The position numbers were made by a program, and so were the translations under genes. Under the pieces are notes generated by a model that ran no database searches, was not told the DNA's origin, and was given only the letters and a program-made list of their open reading frames with translations. Shown here piece after piece: positions 10,201 through 18,960 of a stretch of 53,804 nucleotides of DNA (its first letter is position 1; the number at the start of each line of letters is the position of its first letter). Source of the stretch: an uncultured Roseburia sp. (GTDB lineage: Bacteria; Bacillota; Clostridia; Lachnospirales; Lachnospiraceae); the NCBI GenBank assembly GCA_934309475.1, contig CAKRDK010000015.1, forward strand, positions 1 to 53,804. The letters run 5' to 3'.

Positions 10201-10506
10201 CTCCCTTTTTTCGAGTTTTTCTGTCGCATCCACCCAGTTTTCACAGACCACATATTTATATTTCCAATGTGTCCGCTCCGCAATTTCCTCCAAATAGTCA
10301 ATATTATAGCCTTTCGGCGTCCCATCTTCCGCCCACCCCTGGAATTCTCCAAGTGAAAAAATCCCTACACGGATGGTTTCTAATTCCGTTTCCTGATACC
10401 TCGCTGCATGTACCGATTCTGACATGAAAATGTTCATTATAACACTTATGATATATATAATAAGTATTATATTTTTATTATGTTTCATCCATTTATTTTG
10501 TTTCAA
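7258..10506 (-). CDS. Hybrid sensor histidine kinase with two periplasmic-binding-protein domains (BvgS/EvgS type)
   Basis: This 1082-residue protein has a signal/TM segment (about 10-30) and a first SBP_bac_3-like domain (about 44-265). A second follows (about 283-500, beginning LRVGYLTDKEPL). A TM helix near 520-540 leads to HisKA with H581 in ARMSHEIRTP, then HATPase with DNGCGMS and GSGLGL. A degenerate receiver (about 815-925, no phospho-Asp: VLLISRKNF) precedes a complete receiver (about 951-1075, D1004 in LLDINMP, K in AKPI). The frame starts at TTG 10506, with ATG at 10488 as the alternative. It probably senses amino-acid-like solutes outside the cell and signals through the coupled Hpt protein. 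Confidence 0.88.
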   Translation of the reverse strand: MKQNKWMKHNKNIILIIYIISVIMNIFMSESVHAARYQETELETIRVGIFSLGEFQGWAEDGTPKGYNIDYLEEIAERTHWKYKYVVCENWVDATEKLEKREIDLLAPAQQISSLEDRFDFGTQVMGTEAAAIYTSVENEDYLYEDFDKMRSLTYGCVEDSTFTRKFVNEYAIEHNLTPDIRYYANTTELMKALEQHEVDAIVTNVMFISDELKILSCFSPLSVYYISQKGNQELLDQLDNAMLQITVEEPEFQAKLLSKYFPIYDSTRYTYDEMEYINGISTLRVGYLTDKEPLAETDSDGKYQGITRDIFDLIAENMGITVTYVPIERKNQTEEYLIEQDIHIIANYEYKDESTVFPLDSVKYSQPYLNMNQVFIVPEDMVITKNSILRVAVCDRNSFFKGIMKENYPNMELVTYPTIEEAFQAVSCGYADIVMGNRYCVEPYLTRPQYNNFQMVQARNIDSKCCVALVNLEDDTRLCKIFDKAINQLSEEDVNTIVLEHTANNRYRFGLADFAYQYRYLLVVLAILLAVIAKLIARSMHTKKEAVQVIMEKNNQLAEAIEIANNASEAKSQFLARMSHEIRTPMNAIIGLAQIAETEVESPTKIKECLQKIDASSKLLLGIINDILDMSAIEKRKIKIACEEFDLKELVQTLTMLYYQQCRQKNIEFTVKVHNITEESVGGDALRVNQVLMNLLANAVKFTESGGNISLELRQIPVSKEVVSIQMIVSDNGCGMSEDLKSRLFLPFEQEDALTAQKHGGSGLGLTISKHLVELMGGTIEIESRMNIGTKFVVDIPFKRVRKVKEERNFETLQVFLFDDDTEEVQQTEQMLERMGAVCESVQNPEDVLCSLGKAEEGEIERQVLLISRKNFGEEDRKLVMRVKELFGDMTSIVLLSYDLSRDCDEDNGFFLVQKPLFESSLCEIFNHILKREKRRETEKKEIGDELTGHKVLLAEDIEINMEVVAAFLKLAGVEMVWAKDGQEAVDIFMDAKEWEFDAILLDINMPVRNGYDVARIIRASKRADAEEIPIYAMTAIAFREDVQNAIHAGMDGHIAKPIDKTVLYQTLEQAFDKEKKGKTE

Positions 10507-10644
10507 TCTAATAACCCCCAGTGTATATTGGTGTTATTATAACGAATTTATGCCCGACCTTCTAGCTTTCCTTCCAAAAACCACTGTGTTTTCGACAAAA
10601 TCCTCTATATTTTTCATAAGCTTACCGGATTCTTCGCCTACGGC

Positions 10645-10691
10645 AAGTCTTTTAGTCCGTTTCTTTCACAAAAACAGTATATCTGTCCGTT
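10645..10691 (-). repeat. Distal pair of Rep iterons (left satellite)
   Basis: Two copies of the 17-base iteron (consensus AACGGACAAAwxTACTK) are read on the minus strand: 10661-10645 (AACGGACTAAAAGACTT) and 10691-10675 (AACGGACAGATATACTG). They lie between the kinase and chemoreceptor genes, 6.2 kb from the main array, 30 bases apart, and are both preceded by the AAAG seen in the main array. Confidence 0.65.
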
Positions 10692-10725
10692 TCTTTTGGT
10701 GTATCTATACTGCCTGAACGTAAAA

Positions 10726-10751
10726 TGTTCCCAGACAAACATCCGGGAACA
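10726..10751 (-). terminator. Hairpin terminator of the chemoreceptor gene
   Basis: TGTTCCC and GGGAACA enclose a 12-base loop. On the minus strand the stem is followed by TTTTA, so it is a fairly weak terminator just past the stop at 10765. Confidence 0.5.
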
Positions 10752-10764
10752 CTTCAATTATCAT

Positions 10765-12876
10765 TTATTCTGTTTTAAATACGGAAATCTCTGCCTTCAA
10801 TCCATTCATATTATCGCCTAATGCTTCTGCTGTACGATTCAAATCTTCGACATTTTTCTGCATGCGCAGCGTCGTCTGCTGTACCACTTCTGCACTGTTA
10901 GCTGTCTCATCAATAATCTCTGATATATTTTTCACCGCTGCTAATGTCTCACTTCTCTCCTTGTCTGCGCGGTTGGTACTGACAACGATTTCTTTTAATC
11001 CTTCTACCAGGGACTTCATGCTGTCATTCATCTCCTGAAATACTGAAATAACCTCTTCTACGGCTGTTGCCTGTAATTCTACCATAGATTCTGCCTGATT
11101 CGCACATTCCACACTATTCACAGTCTGACTGGTTATCTGAGAAACATTTACCTGAATCTCCGCTGCCGCCTTGGAGGAGTCATCTGCAAGCTTGCGGATT
11201 TCCTCTGCCACCACTGCAAATCCTCTTCCTGCTTCGCCTGCCCTTGCAGCCTCAATGGATGCATTTAATGACAATAGATTCGTCTGATCCGAAATATCTG
11301 TTATCGTCTTCACAAAATCATTAATCATCTCAGACTCTTTGCGCAACTCCATAATACTGTCTGCGACACGAGAAGTCATATCTGTCGTCTGTTCTGCGCG
11401 TTCGCCGAGGTTATGAACAATCTCCATACCTCTTCCTATCATGTTCTCTGTCTCTTCTACGAGCTTTCCGACCTGCTCTACAACCTTACTTACCTCTTCC
11501 ATTTCATTTGAGAGCATATCTGTCCGCTCTACACATTCCTGCGCATGTTCAGACTGACGCACCATACCCTCATTGATTCCCTGAATAGCTTCAGTAATAT
11601 CCGTAGAATATTCATTAATAATATTCGAAACTTCCTTTACCTCTCCCGCAGAATCCGCAAGCTGGTCTGTTGCCTGACTTACCTTATGAACTAGATTCTT
11701 GTTATTCTGTATCATATTCGTTGCTGATGCTGCCAATCCACGGAATTCATCGCGTGACTTAACATTTACTTCTACCGTAAGATCTCCCTGGGCAACTTCT
11801 CCGAGTTTTCCAACAATCTGACTCATATTCCGCTGAATTCCCTGTGAAATTATCAATCCGAATCCTAATACGGCTATAGACGCAATCAATACAAGCACAA
11901 TGGCAAGCGTTTTAATAGAATCTGCCTGTCCGGTTACAATCTGAAGCGGAACAAGTGCGCAAATCGTTGCACTGTCTCTTTCACTTCTACTATAAATAAA
12001 CAAATATTTTTTTCCCTGATAGCTTACCTTCTCTGCTCCGCTCAAATTCTCATCTTCATCAATTGCCTGATAAAAATTCTGACCATAGAACACTGTGTTG
12101 TCTCCTTCTACGTCAACGCTTCCATTATCTGCTGTATTCTGGCAGACAATTTCACGTCCACTTGAAGTTACAAAACCTACGAGACTTCCATCCCCTAAAT
12201 CAATTTCGCTGATGAAGTCCCTGATTGCAGATTCTTTGATATCAATTACAATTACCGCATTGTTTAGCTGTGTCTGCTGTTGGTATGCCAGAATGTAATC
12301 CCCCTCCGATAATCCTGCATATTCATCTAAAACTTCATGTCGATCCACCCATTTGCTTAATTTCCCATTCTCTGCAAGTGAATCTGCATAGGAACTATAG
12401 ATTCCCTTCATTCCGGTTCCGGTCTTGGTTGAAATCATGTATTCATCTTCGCCTGTCACAATATGTATGTTGCTGATAAAATGGTTTGCCGTCTGCGAAG
12501 ACAAAATATTGGTCTTCACAGTGCTCTGCGTGGTCGACTTCTTATTTAAATCACCGTCATACAAGCCCATACAGTATTTACTCAAGTCAGAATCATATGC
12601 ATACTTCATTCCTTCTGCTTCAATAAAAGACTCTCCAACATCGATATATTCCGTTGCCATCACGATTGTCTGCAACGTAGATTCCTGAAATTTACTGCTC
12701 ATTCCGGTAGCAGCCTTGTTATAGGAAGCATAACCAATCACTATCATAAATACAATTGGAATCATAAATCCTGCTAAAAGCTTATTCCGGATGCTGAATA
12801 AAGCAGCCTTCCCTTTCTGGTCTGCTTTCCTTTTCTTTATTCTTCCCTGTTTGTTCGCTACCTTCTTCATAAGCAC
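10765..12876 (-). CDS. Methyl-accepting chemotaxis protein
   Basis: The protein is 703 residues from GTG 12876; ATG two codons later at 12870 is equally possible, and AAAGGA precedes both. TM1 lies at about 35-55, followed by an extracellular Cache-type sensor of about 270 residues and TM2 ([19 protein letters not shown]). A HAMP segment comes next. The long coiled-coil signalling domain has the conserved tip [19 protein letters not shown] followed by [15 protein letters not shown], which contacts CheA and CheW. A lone CheY-like protein sits at 27.9 kb, but no cheA or cheW is in the window. Confidence 0.93.
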   Translation of the reverse strand: MLMKKVANKQGRIKKRKADQKGKAALFSIRNKLLAGFMIPIVFMIVIGYASYNKAATGMSSKFQESTLQTIVMATEYIDVGESFIEAEGMKYAYDSDLSKYCMGLYDGDLNKKSTTQSTVKTNILSSQTANHFISNIHIVTGEDEYMISTKTGTGMKGIYSSYADSLAENGKLSKWVDRHEVLDEYAGLSEGDYILAYQQQTQLNNAVIVIDIKESAIRDFISEIDLGDGSLVGFVTSSGREIVCQNTADNGSVDVEGDNTVFYGQNFYQAIDEDENLSGAEKVSYQGKKYLFIYSRSERDSATICALVPLQIVTGQADSIKTLAIVLVLIASIAVLGFGLIISQGIQRNMSQIVGKLGEVAQGDLTVEVNVKSRDEFRGLAASATNMIQNNKNLVHKVSQATDQLADSAGEVKEVSNIINEYSTDITEAIQGINEGMVRQSEHAQECVERTDMLSNEMEEVSKVVEQVGKLVEETENMIGRGMEIVHNLGERAEQTTDMTSRVADSIMELRKESEMINDFVKTITDISDQTNLLSLNASIEAARAGEAGRGFAVVAEEIRKLADDSSKAAAEIQVNVSQITSQTVNSVECANQAESMVELQATAVEEVISVFQEMNDSMKSLVEGLKEIVVSTNRADKERSETLAAVKNISEIIDETANSAEVVQQTTLRMQKNVEDLNRTAEALGDNMNGLKAEISVFKTE

Positions 12877-12912
12877 ATGATTCCTTTCAAAATATACTTA
12901 AAATATAGCTTT

Positions 12913-12941
12913 ATTATACGCTATGTTTTGGTAAATTTCAA
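12913..12941 (-). promoter_or_regulatory. Sigma-A promoter of the chemoreceptor gene
   Basis: Minus strand: TTGAAA (12941-12936), a 17-base spacer and TATAAT (12918-12913), about 40 bases before the start codon. Confidence 0.6.
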
Positions 12942-12992
12942 TGTAATTCTATACGTTGCGGAATATGATTTTGTCTATTTTTACAATAAAAA

Positions 12993-13032
12993 AAGAAGTC
13001 CCTCTGGCACAACCAATAAACCAGGACTTCTT
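12993..13032. terminator. Bidirectional hairpin terminator not adjoining any gene end
   Basis: AAGAAGTCC..CTGG pairs with CCAG.GACTTCTT. T-runs follow on both strands. No gene ends here: the chemoreceptor starts to the left and parA starts 2 kb to the right. It marks the edge of the AT-rich tract. Confidence 0.65.
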
Positions 13033-13039
13033 CTTTTTA

Positions 13040-14930
13040 TTTCATTTTTTGACATAAAAGTGTCAATTTCTAGTACTTATTTCCCAAAATACGACAAATA
13101 ATCTTGCATCATATTATTTTTCTGCAAGATTCGATTCGTTTTTTGTTGTTATGTAAACCAAAATGTAAGGTACACTTTTCTATTTCTCTAATTTTTTTGT
13201 TTATTTTTCTCTGAATACTTACCTGTTATTTTCAACCAATTTTTCTATCTTCTTGGCTAATAGCAGCATAGTTCTCATTTCATTTTTATTATATACTATA
13301 CTTTCTATAATTTCAATACAAAAAATATAGAATTTACTTTTATTATTTTATTTCTTTATTTTTCACTTAATCGTTTAAAAATTGTATTATCATATTTATC
13401 TTTTTATATTATAATTCACTTAAAAACTTTTATTTCTTATTTTATTTTTAATCTTTTTAGCTTGTATAGTCGTTTGAATCATATTAATATTTTAAATATT
13501 TTTCATATTTTATTTCTTTTAAATACGAATATTGCTTTTAATTCTTTTAAAATATTAAGTATATATTTTTTATTTAATATATATTATTGTTTTAGTCTTT
13601 AGCATAAATTTAAAATTATTTTTATTTTAAGTCTTTATAATCTTTAAAACACTTTTAATTTTTATATAACATATAATATATTTTTTATTCAGATTACATT
13701 ATATATTTAAATTATTTTTAAAATGTATTTATTTTTTAATATTTTTTATGTTTTAAAATCGCATAATATATTTCAATCGTTTAGTATTTATTTATCATTT
13801 TATTAATATTTATTATATGTTATATTTCTAAACCAATATATTCATTATAGATATTTTACTTTAAACACTTATTATGTATTTAGTCTTTTTCATCTTTTTA
13901 TTTCTTTATATGCATATCTATATTTTAATACATTTTAATTATTTTATGTGTAGAATATATTACCGCAATTCAAAATTATTTACATATATAAAATGTTTCA
14001 TCTTTATTATAAGTATTTTATTTTAAATCATATAATCGTTTTAAAATATTTTCGTTATATCAGCACATAAAATACTTATTATATTTAATTTCTATATTAT
14101 ATATAGTATAAGTTTTATCTTATCATGATATTGGAAACCATGTTTCCATTTAATACTGTATATATTATAGGTTTAATATATTTGATGCATATTTAATTTA
14201 AAGTAATATATAAATCGTTGGAGGGCAGGTCATATTCAACATAGTTTTTTGCAAAATACGAAGTCATTTACATCTTTTGGCATTCCAAATAGCAAGCACA
14301 AGCAGATAACGGGACGTACTGCGAAATCAAAAGTATTAAGTGCTTTTGAAATGTTTAATGTTTTTAAAACGTTTAATACTCATCTTTTTTTCTCTACGCT
14401 CGCTATTTTATACCATAAATGAGTAACATCGTTTTGTCATATACTTATTTTATTATATCTATAATGTATATTCTCATTTTTATACTTATTATATATTTTC
14501 TATAATTTTAAAGTATTTTAAGTTTAAAATCCATTTCCGTGTAATGTATTTGATATGTTTTTATTATTTAATATGCATTAATCATATCAGATGAATCAAA
14601 CGTCATTTTTGTATCATGAGTAAAATAAGGTTTTTTCGTTTTTATGATTTTTATTGTAATATTCATATTTAATATACTATTCATATAATATATACAATTC
14701 ATTTTGCACATTTATTCTTATAATATTTTTTATCTTTTTATAACATTACTCGCTTTTTATATTTTCAATAATTTTAATACTCATTATTTCTATTTATAAT
14801 ATTATATTTTTCATCTTTTTATAACATTATAACCATTTATAATATTTTTGCAATATGATATTTTTTTAATATATTCTACTTTTCATCAATGAATTGAATA
14901 AAAAATATTTTTATTATTTTTAATCTAATT
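13040..14930. other. Very AT-rich noncoding tract; candidate centromere and/or origin unwinding region
   Basis: About 1.9 kb of almost pure A/T with T-runs prevailing on the plus strand and no plausible ORF. The few G and C residues recur in TCGTTT at 13371, 13470, 13777, 14036, 14429 and 14636, all in the same orientation. A 17-base segment ATCTTTTTATAACATTA occurs twice, within 14730-14750 and 14810-14832. An ordinary-composition island of about 200 bases interrupts it at 14216-14420. Type Ib partition operons usually carry their centromere just upstream of parA, which is this tract's position. Function is inference. Confidence 0.5.
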
Positions 14931-14932
14931 TA

Positions 14933-14960
14933 TTGAAATAATTTCATTTATTGATATAAT
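14933..14960 (+). promoter_or_regulatory. parA promoter with palindrome between -35 and -10
   Basis: TTGAAA (14933-14938), a 16-base spacer and TATAAT (14955-14960). The 13-base palindrome TGAAATAATTTCA (14934-14946) overlaps the -35 and spacer, a place suited to autorepression by the ribbon-helix-helix partner. Confidence 0.5.
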
Positions 14961-15025
14961 AGAACAAGAGTGAAAAACTGACTAATCTTTACATCATTAT
15001 GATATACAACTATAAGGAGAAAAAC

Positions 15026-15787
15026 ATGGCTATCAAAATTGCTATTACAAACCAAAAGGGCGGCGTAGGCAAAACAACGACCGCTATCAACCTTGCCGAT
15101 GCATTAAAGCATATTGGCTACCGTGTTTTATTGATTGATTTAGATCCGCAGAGCAACTCAACCTCCACTTATCAGGCAGTTGTCGAGGGTGAAAACACAA
15201 TTTATGACCTGATGAGCCAGGCATGTGACACCAAAAGTGCCATTCAGCACACCGAAATGGGCGATATTATTGCAGGAGACACGCTTTTAACAGAGTTAGA
15301 GAGTAAATTAATCACAAAAATTGGTGGTTACAACGTACTGAAAAAAGCATTACGGGATGTTGAAAATGACTATGATTACATCATTATGGACACCCCTCCA
15401 AACCTTGGTGTTTTCATGTTAAATGCTCTGACTGCAGCCAATGGCTGCATTGTTCCAATCAAAGCTGAAGTTTATGCCGTAGATGGATTAAATCTGATTA
15501 TTAAAACAGTGAATGATGTTATCGAAAATACCAATCCTGAACTCAATTTTTATGGTGTTATGCTGACTGCATATGATGTCAGAAACGGTCAGGATAAAGC
15601 CATTTGGGAGCAGTTACCGCTAGTTGGAGAGCAGAGTGGATTCCGCGTATTCAAAACCCCGATTCGTATCTGCCAGGATGTAAAAAAAGCACAGAGTAAA
15701 CGTACATCCCTCTTTGAGATGTCACCGGCCTGCTCCGGCTCTGTGGATTATGCTCATTTTGTAAAAGAATTATTGGAGGTAATCTAA
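15026..15787 (+). CDS. parA: ParA-family partition ATPase
   Basis: ATG 15026 is chosen because AAGGAG lies 7 bases upstream (253 aa); an in-frame ATG at 14999 would add a tail without family support. KGGVGKTT at residues 11-18 is the deviant Walker A motif. LLIDLDPQ and IIMDTPP are the other nucleotide-binding blocks. The protein lacks the N-terminal HTH of type Ia ParA. Its length, ribbon-helix-helix partner and upstream putative centromere fit type Ib. It would form ATP-dependent gradients on the nucleoid to move the replicon. The partner gene follows after one base. Confidence 0.93.
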   Translation: MAIKIAITNQKGGVGKTTTAINLADALKHIGYRVLLIDLDPQSNSTSTYQAVVEGENTIYDLMSQACDTKSAIQHTEMGDIIAGDTLLTELESKLITKIGGYNVLKKALRDVENDYDYIIMDTPPNLGVFMLNALTAANGCIVPIKAEVYAVDGLNLIIKTVNDVIENTNPELNFYGVMLTAYDVRNGQDKAIWEQLPLVGEQSGFRVFKTPIRICQDVKKAQSKRTSLFEMSPACSGSVDYAHFVKELLEVI

Positions 15788-15788
15788 C

Positions 15789-16739
15789 ATGGCTAAATCT
15801 AAATCGTCTGAAAATTCACTGGCATTATTTGGAAATATGTCAAAATTGAACAACAAACCTGCAGATAAAGTTAAAAATGAAGGATTAACTTCATCAAAAA
15901 CACCTCAGAAATTTCATGTTACTTTCTTAAATGACAGCGATGTTTTTACAGAATTTGACATAGAAGAGGGCGAAAATATCGCATATCCGACTGAAAAACC
16001 GGAAAAAGCGGCAGATTCCATGTTCAATTATCACTTTAAAGGCTGGGATAAATCCCTTACCACAATTAAGGAAGATACCGTCATCCACGCAGAATATGAG
16101 AAAGAAGCCTTAAGCTTTCAGGTTTCCTTCCAGGTAGATGACGTTACCCTTCAGACAGAAAGTGTTACCTATGGTAAACTTGCCTTAGCACCTGCTGTAC
16201 CGATTGAAAAAGATGATGATGACACCTACCACTATACCTTTACAGGCTGGGAGCCATCTTTATCCATTCCAATTACGACACCAACAACATTTGTTGCTAC
16301 ATTTTCTAAGACAGAATTGCCGAAAGAACCGGAAGTTATCGTCACAGAAGCTCAAATGAATGCACCGGAACAAGTCGTAGAAAACAGCTTGGAGCCTGCG
16401 AAAGCGGAGACAGTTGAAACAGCTCAGGCAGCTGAAGTTCCGGCAGTTGAACCTGCAACTCCTGTAAAAGGAACGGACGAAATTACTGTTACTACCGCAC
16501 AGGAAGAAACAGACAAAAATACCAAACCTACAAAGGCTAAAGTTGGAAGACCTGCTACGAAAAAGGGAATTGCGAAAAAAGTAAACGTACTTTTCACGGA
16601 AGATACCATGGAAATCATCAATACAGCAAAAGTATTCTTCGATGGTAATATGACAAAATATTTAGAAACCTTAATTATGGAAGATTATAAGAAAAATAAA
16701 GAATTATACGATACATTAGCAAGAACCAAACGTGTCTAA
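15789..16739 (+). CDS. ParB-like adaptor: two InlB-type repeats, AT-hook-like motif, C-terminal ribbon-helix-helix
   Basis: 316 aa, with GGAGG ahead of the start. There is no signal peptide. Residues 41-106 and 109-174 are two copies of a Listeria-Bacteroides/InlB-type repeat: a beta strand (HVTFLND, QVSFQVDD), an F.GW block (FKGWDKSL, FTGWEPSL) and an end strand (VIHAEYEK, FVATFSKT). This fold is best known from surface proteins. An acidic Pro/Ala/Glu/Thr linker spans about 175-245. VGRPATKKG at 252-260 resembles an AT-hook core. Residues 264-300 (KVNVLFTEDTMEIINTAKVF, then a second helix) look like a ribbon-helix-helix. Position after parA suggests the centromere-binding partner. The repeats' role is unknown; oligomerisation is one option. 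Confidence 0.7.
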   Translation: MAKSKSSENSLALFGNMSKLNNKPADKVKNEGLTSSKTPQKFHVTFLNDSDVFTEFDIEEGENIAYPTEKPEKAADSMFNYHFKGWDKSLTTIKEDTVIHAEYEKEALSFQVSFQVDDVTLQTESVTYGKLALAPAVPIEKDDDDTYHYTFTGWEPSLSIPITTPTTFVATFSKTELPKEPEVIVTEAQMNAPEQVVENSLEPAKAETVETAQAAEVPAVEPATPVKGTDEITVTTAQEETDKNTKPTKAKVGRPATKKGIAKKVNVLFTEDTMEIINTAKVFFDGNMTKYLETLIMEDYKKNKELYDTLARTKRV

Positions 16740-16753
16740 CAAGATAAGAAAGA

Positions 16754-16782
16754 AGATCTGGCATAAAACCAGATCTTTTTTT
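16754..16782 (+). terminator. Rho-independent terminator of the partition operon
   Basis: AGATCTGG (16754-16761), a 7-base loop, CCAGATCT (16769-16776), then a run of seven T. Confidence 0.85.
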
Positions 16783-16925
16783 ATACCTCTATCATAAGTA
16801 AATTCGTCCTCAACTACGTGTTGAATTTGTTTATTTTTATAATAGATAACAACAACATTATATTTATTTTCTTTTTATTTAAGGGAGATAAAGTCCAGTA
16901 AAAACAAGGGTTTAAGACATGATTT

Positions 16926-17489
16926 AACGGACAAAGTTACTTTACGGAGCGGAAAGAGAAACTGAAAGGAACGGACAAAATAACTTTGAAAAACGGAAAA
17001 GAAAACTGAAAGAAACGGAGAAGTTTACTTGATGGAAACCTGGACAAAATGACTGCAAGAAAAGGTTTTTTTGACTGAAAGAAACGGAAACAATTACCTG
17101 CGGACAAAATGACTGATGAAATGGCACAGGAAAACGGGCATAAAAGAGAAAAGAAACGGATAGAATTACTTCTATATTAATGTAAATTTGTAAAAAGAAA
17201 CGGATGATTGTACTGCTGATACCGATAATAAGAAGAAAGAGACGGATGATTTGACTGTTTTGTAGGGTTTGAGCGCCGGAGATTCTTTTTTAGAAACGGA
17301 CAAATGTACTGTATAATTTTAGCCGGCAAAAAAAGAAACGGTTAAATGTACTTATGAAATCACGAAGAAGCGGACAAAGATACTTGAAAAACAAGTTAGA
17401 AACGGATGAAATGACTTATGATTTGTGTGATTTGATAAAAGAAACGGACAAAAACACTGAAAAATGGATGCATTTCGGAAAAAGTGACG
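16926..17489 (+). repeat. Iteron array of the replication origin (about 19 direct copies)
   Basis: The direct repeat has consensus AACGGAYAAAwxTACTK. Clear copies start at 16926, 16970, 17014, 17083, 17155, 17199, 17241, 17295, 17337, 17369, 17401 and 17443. Weaker copies lie at 16948, 16991, 17039, 17061, 17100 and 17473. The first eight follow one another every 22-23 bases, two helical turns, as expected for an initiator loading on one DNA face. Spacing is looser further right. Many copies are preceded by AAAGA. The array lies directly upstream of the Rep gene, the classical arrangement of iteron plasmids. Confidence 0.88.
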
Positions 17490-17515
17490 AAATATCAGAA
17501 TTTGGAATAAATTGC

Positions 17516-17569
17516 TTGAATTAACGGTTGAAAATACTTATAGTATGTGTGTAGGTATTTTTGACCGTT
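17516..17569 (+). promoter_or_regulatory. rep promoter overlapped by an inverted iteron pair
   Basis: TTGAAT (17516-17521), a 17-base spacer and TATAGT (17539-17544). One iteron arm, AACGGTTGAAAATACTT (17523-17539), fills the spacer. The opposite arm at 17553-17569 (AACGGTCAAAAATACCT on the minus strand) lies at the transcription start. Inverted half-iterons over the rep promoter bind Rep dimers and repress the gene in known iteron plasmids. Confidence 0.75.
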
Positions 17570-17587
17570 AGTTATAAGGAATGAAAG

Positions 17588-18913
17588 ATGGATAATCAGA
17601 ATAATACAAATAATAATGAGCTTATTCTTCGGAAGTCGAATAGCCTGATTAGTGGTAAATATAAGACAAGCCTGATTGAGAATAAGTTGATGGCAATTGC
17701 TCTGACCAGAATAGAAATTATAGACAATTGTCCGGTTGCACGTCTTTTCCCCGGAGAAATCAAGCAGATTTTGGGGAAGACCAATGATACAAATATATAT
17801 AAGACATTAAAGAAGACTGCGAAAGTCATGACGGGACATCAGCTTGTTGTGGAGGATGGAAAGGGTAACTTTAAAGCATTTTCCATGATTAACAATGCGG
17901 ATTATATCAATGGTGAGTTCACTATCACGTTCAATAAGAATATGACACCACATGTCCATGACCTGAAAGCGAATTTTACGACGATGGAACTGGCAACTCT
18001 GATGAAGTTCCAGTATAATTACAGCTATCGAATTTATGAGCTGTTGAAGAAAGAAGTCTATCGAATTGACCCGGAAGTTAATAACGGCACAATCCAGAAA
18101 GAGTATGGAATCAATGAATTAAGATGCATGATTGGGCTGGTTAACATGGACGAAGAAGGCGTAAAACGTGCTGTTGCAGCGAATAAGTCCTGGGATGAGA
18201 TTTACGAAAATATTGCAAATGAGAAGCAGTTTCCGGTCTGGTACGATTTTCGAAGGAAAGTCTTAGACGTAGCCCAAAAGGAATTAAAGGAGAAGTCGGA
18301 TATTCAGTTCGAATATACGGTGGAACGTTATGGTCGTGGTGCTAAAATACGCAGAATTTGTTTTTATATCAGTGAAAATGATCCGGATATTGCAATTGTA
18401 GAGAGCGTGAAGAATACAGCAAGTATTATTAAGCTTAAGAACCAGGAATATAATCAGATGAATTTTGAAGATTATGAAGAAGTTTTCCCGTTAGAGGAAT
18501 ACATAGGACACAATGGATTAGAGCAGGATGACCTGGAATCCTTCTTAAAACTTGCTTCCGGTGATGTGGAGAAAGTGAAGAATGCCATTGAATTGTCAGA
18601 TGAACAGCCGGAAATCCGTAATCTGGTGGGCTGGATCCGGAAATGCATTATAGATGGTTATAAGAAGCCGGTCGCAACTGTGAATGGAAGCAGTGAACAG
18701 GCAGAACGGATTCAGGAGATTCAGGAGACGAAAGAAGAGAATAAGGATGTAATCGCTTTGAAAGTCTGGGAGAAAATCCAGAAAAAGCCGGAGTATCCGG
18801 AATTTCTCGCCTATATGGCGCAGCAGAGAATCAAAAAAGACGTTTTGGAAGTTGTGTTTGACGTGGAGGAACGAATTGATTACTTCACCAACTGGAAAAA
18901 AGAGCATAAATAA
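17588..18913 (+). CDS. Replication initiator, Rep_3 (RepB/RepE-like) family
   Basis: 441 aa, ATG 17588 with AAGGA upstream. The N-terminal part (LILRKSNSLISGKYKTSLIE, then NKLMAIALTRIE) is the first winged helix of Rep_3 initiators. FTTMELATLMKFQYNYSYRI with YELLKKEVYR, and later FRRKVLDVAQKELKEKSDIQ, form the second, which binds iterons. Residues after about 300 are an acidic tail longer than in small plasmids. The protein would bind the 16.9-17.5 kb iterons as monomer to open the origin, and as dimer the inverted pair at its own promoter. No helicase or primase gene is nearby, so host proteins must be recruited. Confidence 0.9.
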   Translation: MDNQNNTNNNELILRKSNSLISGKYKTSLIENKLMAIALTRIEIIDNCPVARLFPGEIKQILGKTNDTNIYKTLKKTAKVMTGHQLVVEDGKGNFKAFSMINNADYINGEFTITFNKNMTPHVHDLKANFTTMELATLMKFQYNYSYRIYELLKKEVYRIDPEVNNGTIQKEYGINELRCMIGLVNMDEEGVKRAVAANKSWDEIYENIANEKQFPVWYDFRRKVLDVAQKELKEKSDIQFEYTVERYGRGAKIRRICFYISENDPDIAIVESVKNTASIIKLKNQEYNQMNFEDYEEVFPLEEYIGHNGLEQDDLESFLKLASGDVEKVKNAIELSDEQPEIRNLVGWIRKCIIDGYKKPVATVNGSSEQAERIQEIQETKEENKDVIALKVWEKIQKKPEYPEFLAYMAQQRIKKDVLEVVFDVEERIDYFTNWKKEHK

Positions 18914-18924
18914 AATTGTAGCGA

Positions 18925-18960
18925 AAATCCCCTAAAATACTATATTTAGGGGATTTTTTT
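18925..18960 (+). terminator. Rho-independent terminator after rep
   Basis: AAATCCCCTAAA (18925-18936) pairs with TTTAGGGGATTT (18945-18956) and runs into T8. A TTGACA-N17-TATGAA promoter (18960-18988) starts directly behind it and reads into the next gene. Confidence 0.85.

Noticed and set aside
16926..17489. Possible CRISPR array
   Set aside because: The 17-base repeats are degenerate and 22-23 bases apart, leaving no spacer of normal size, and there are no cas genes. Position before a Rep_3 gene fits iterons.
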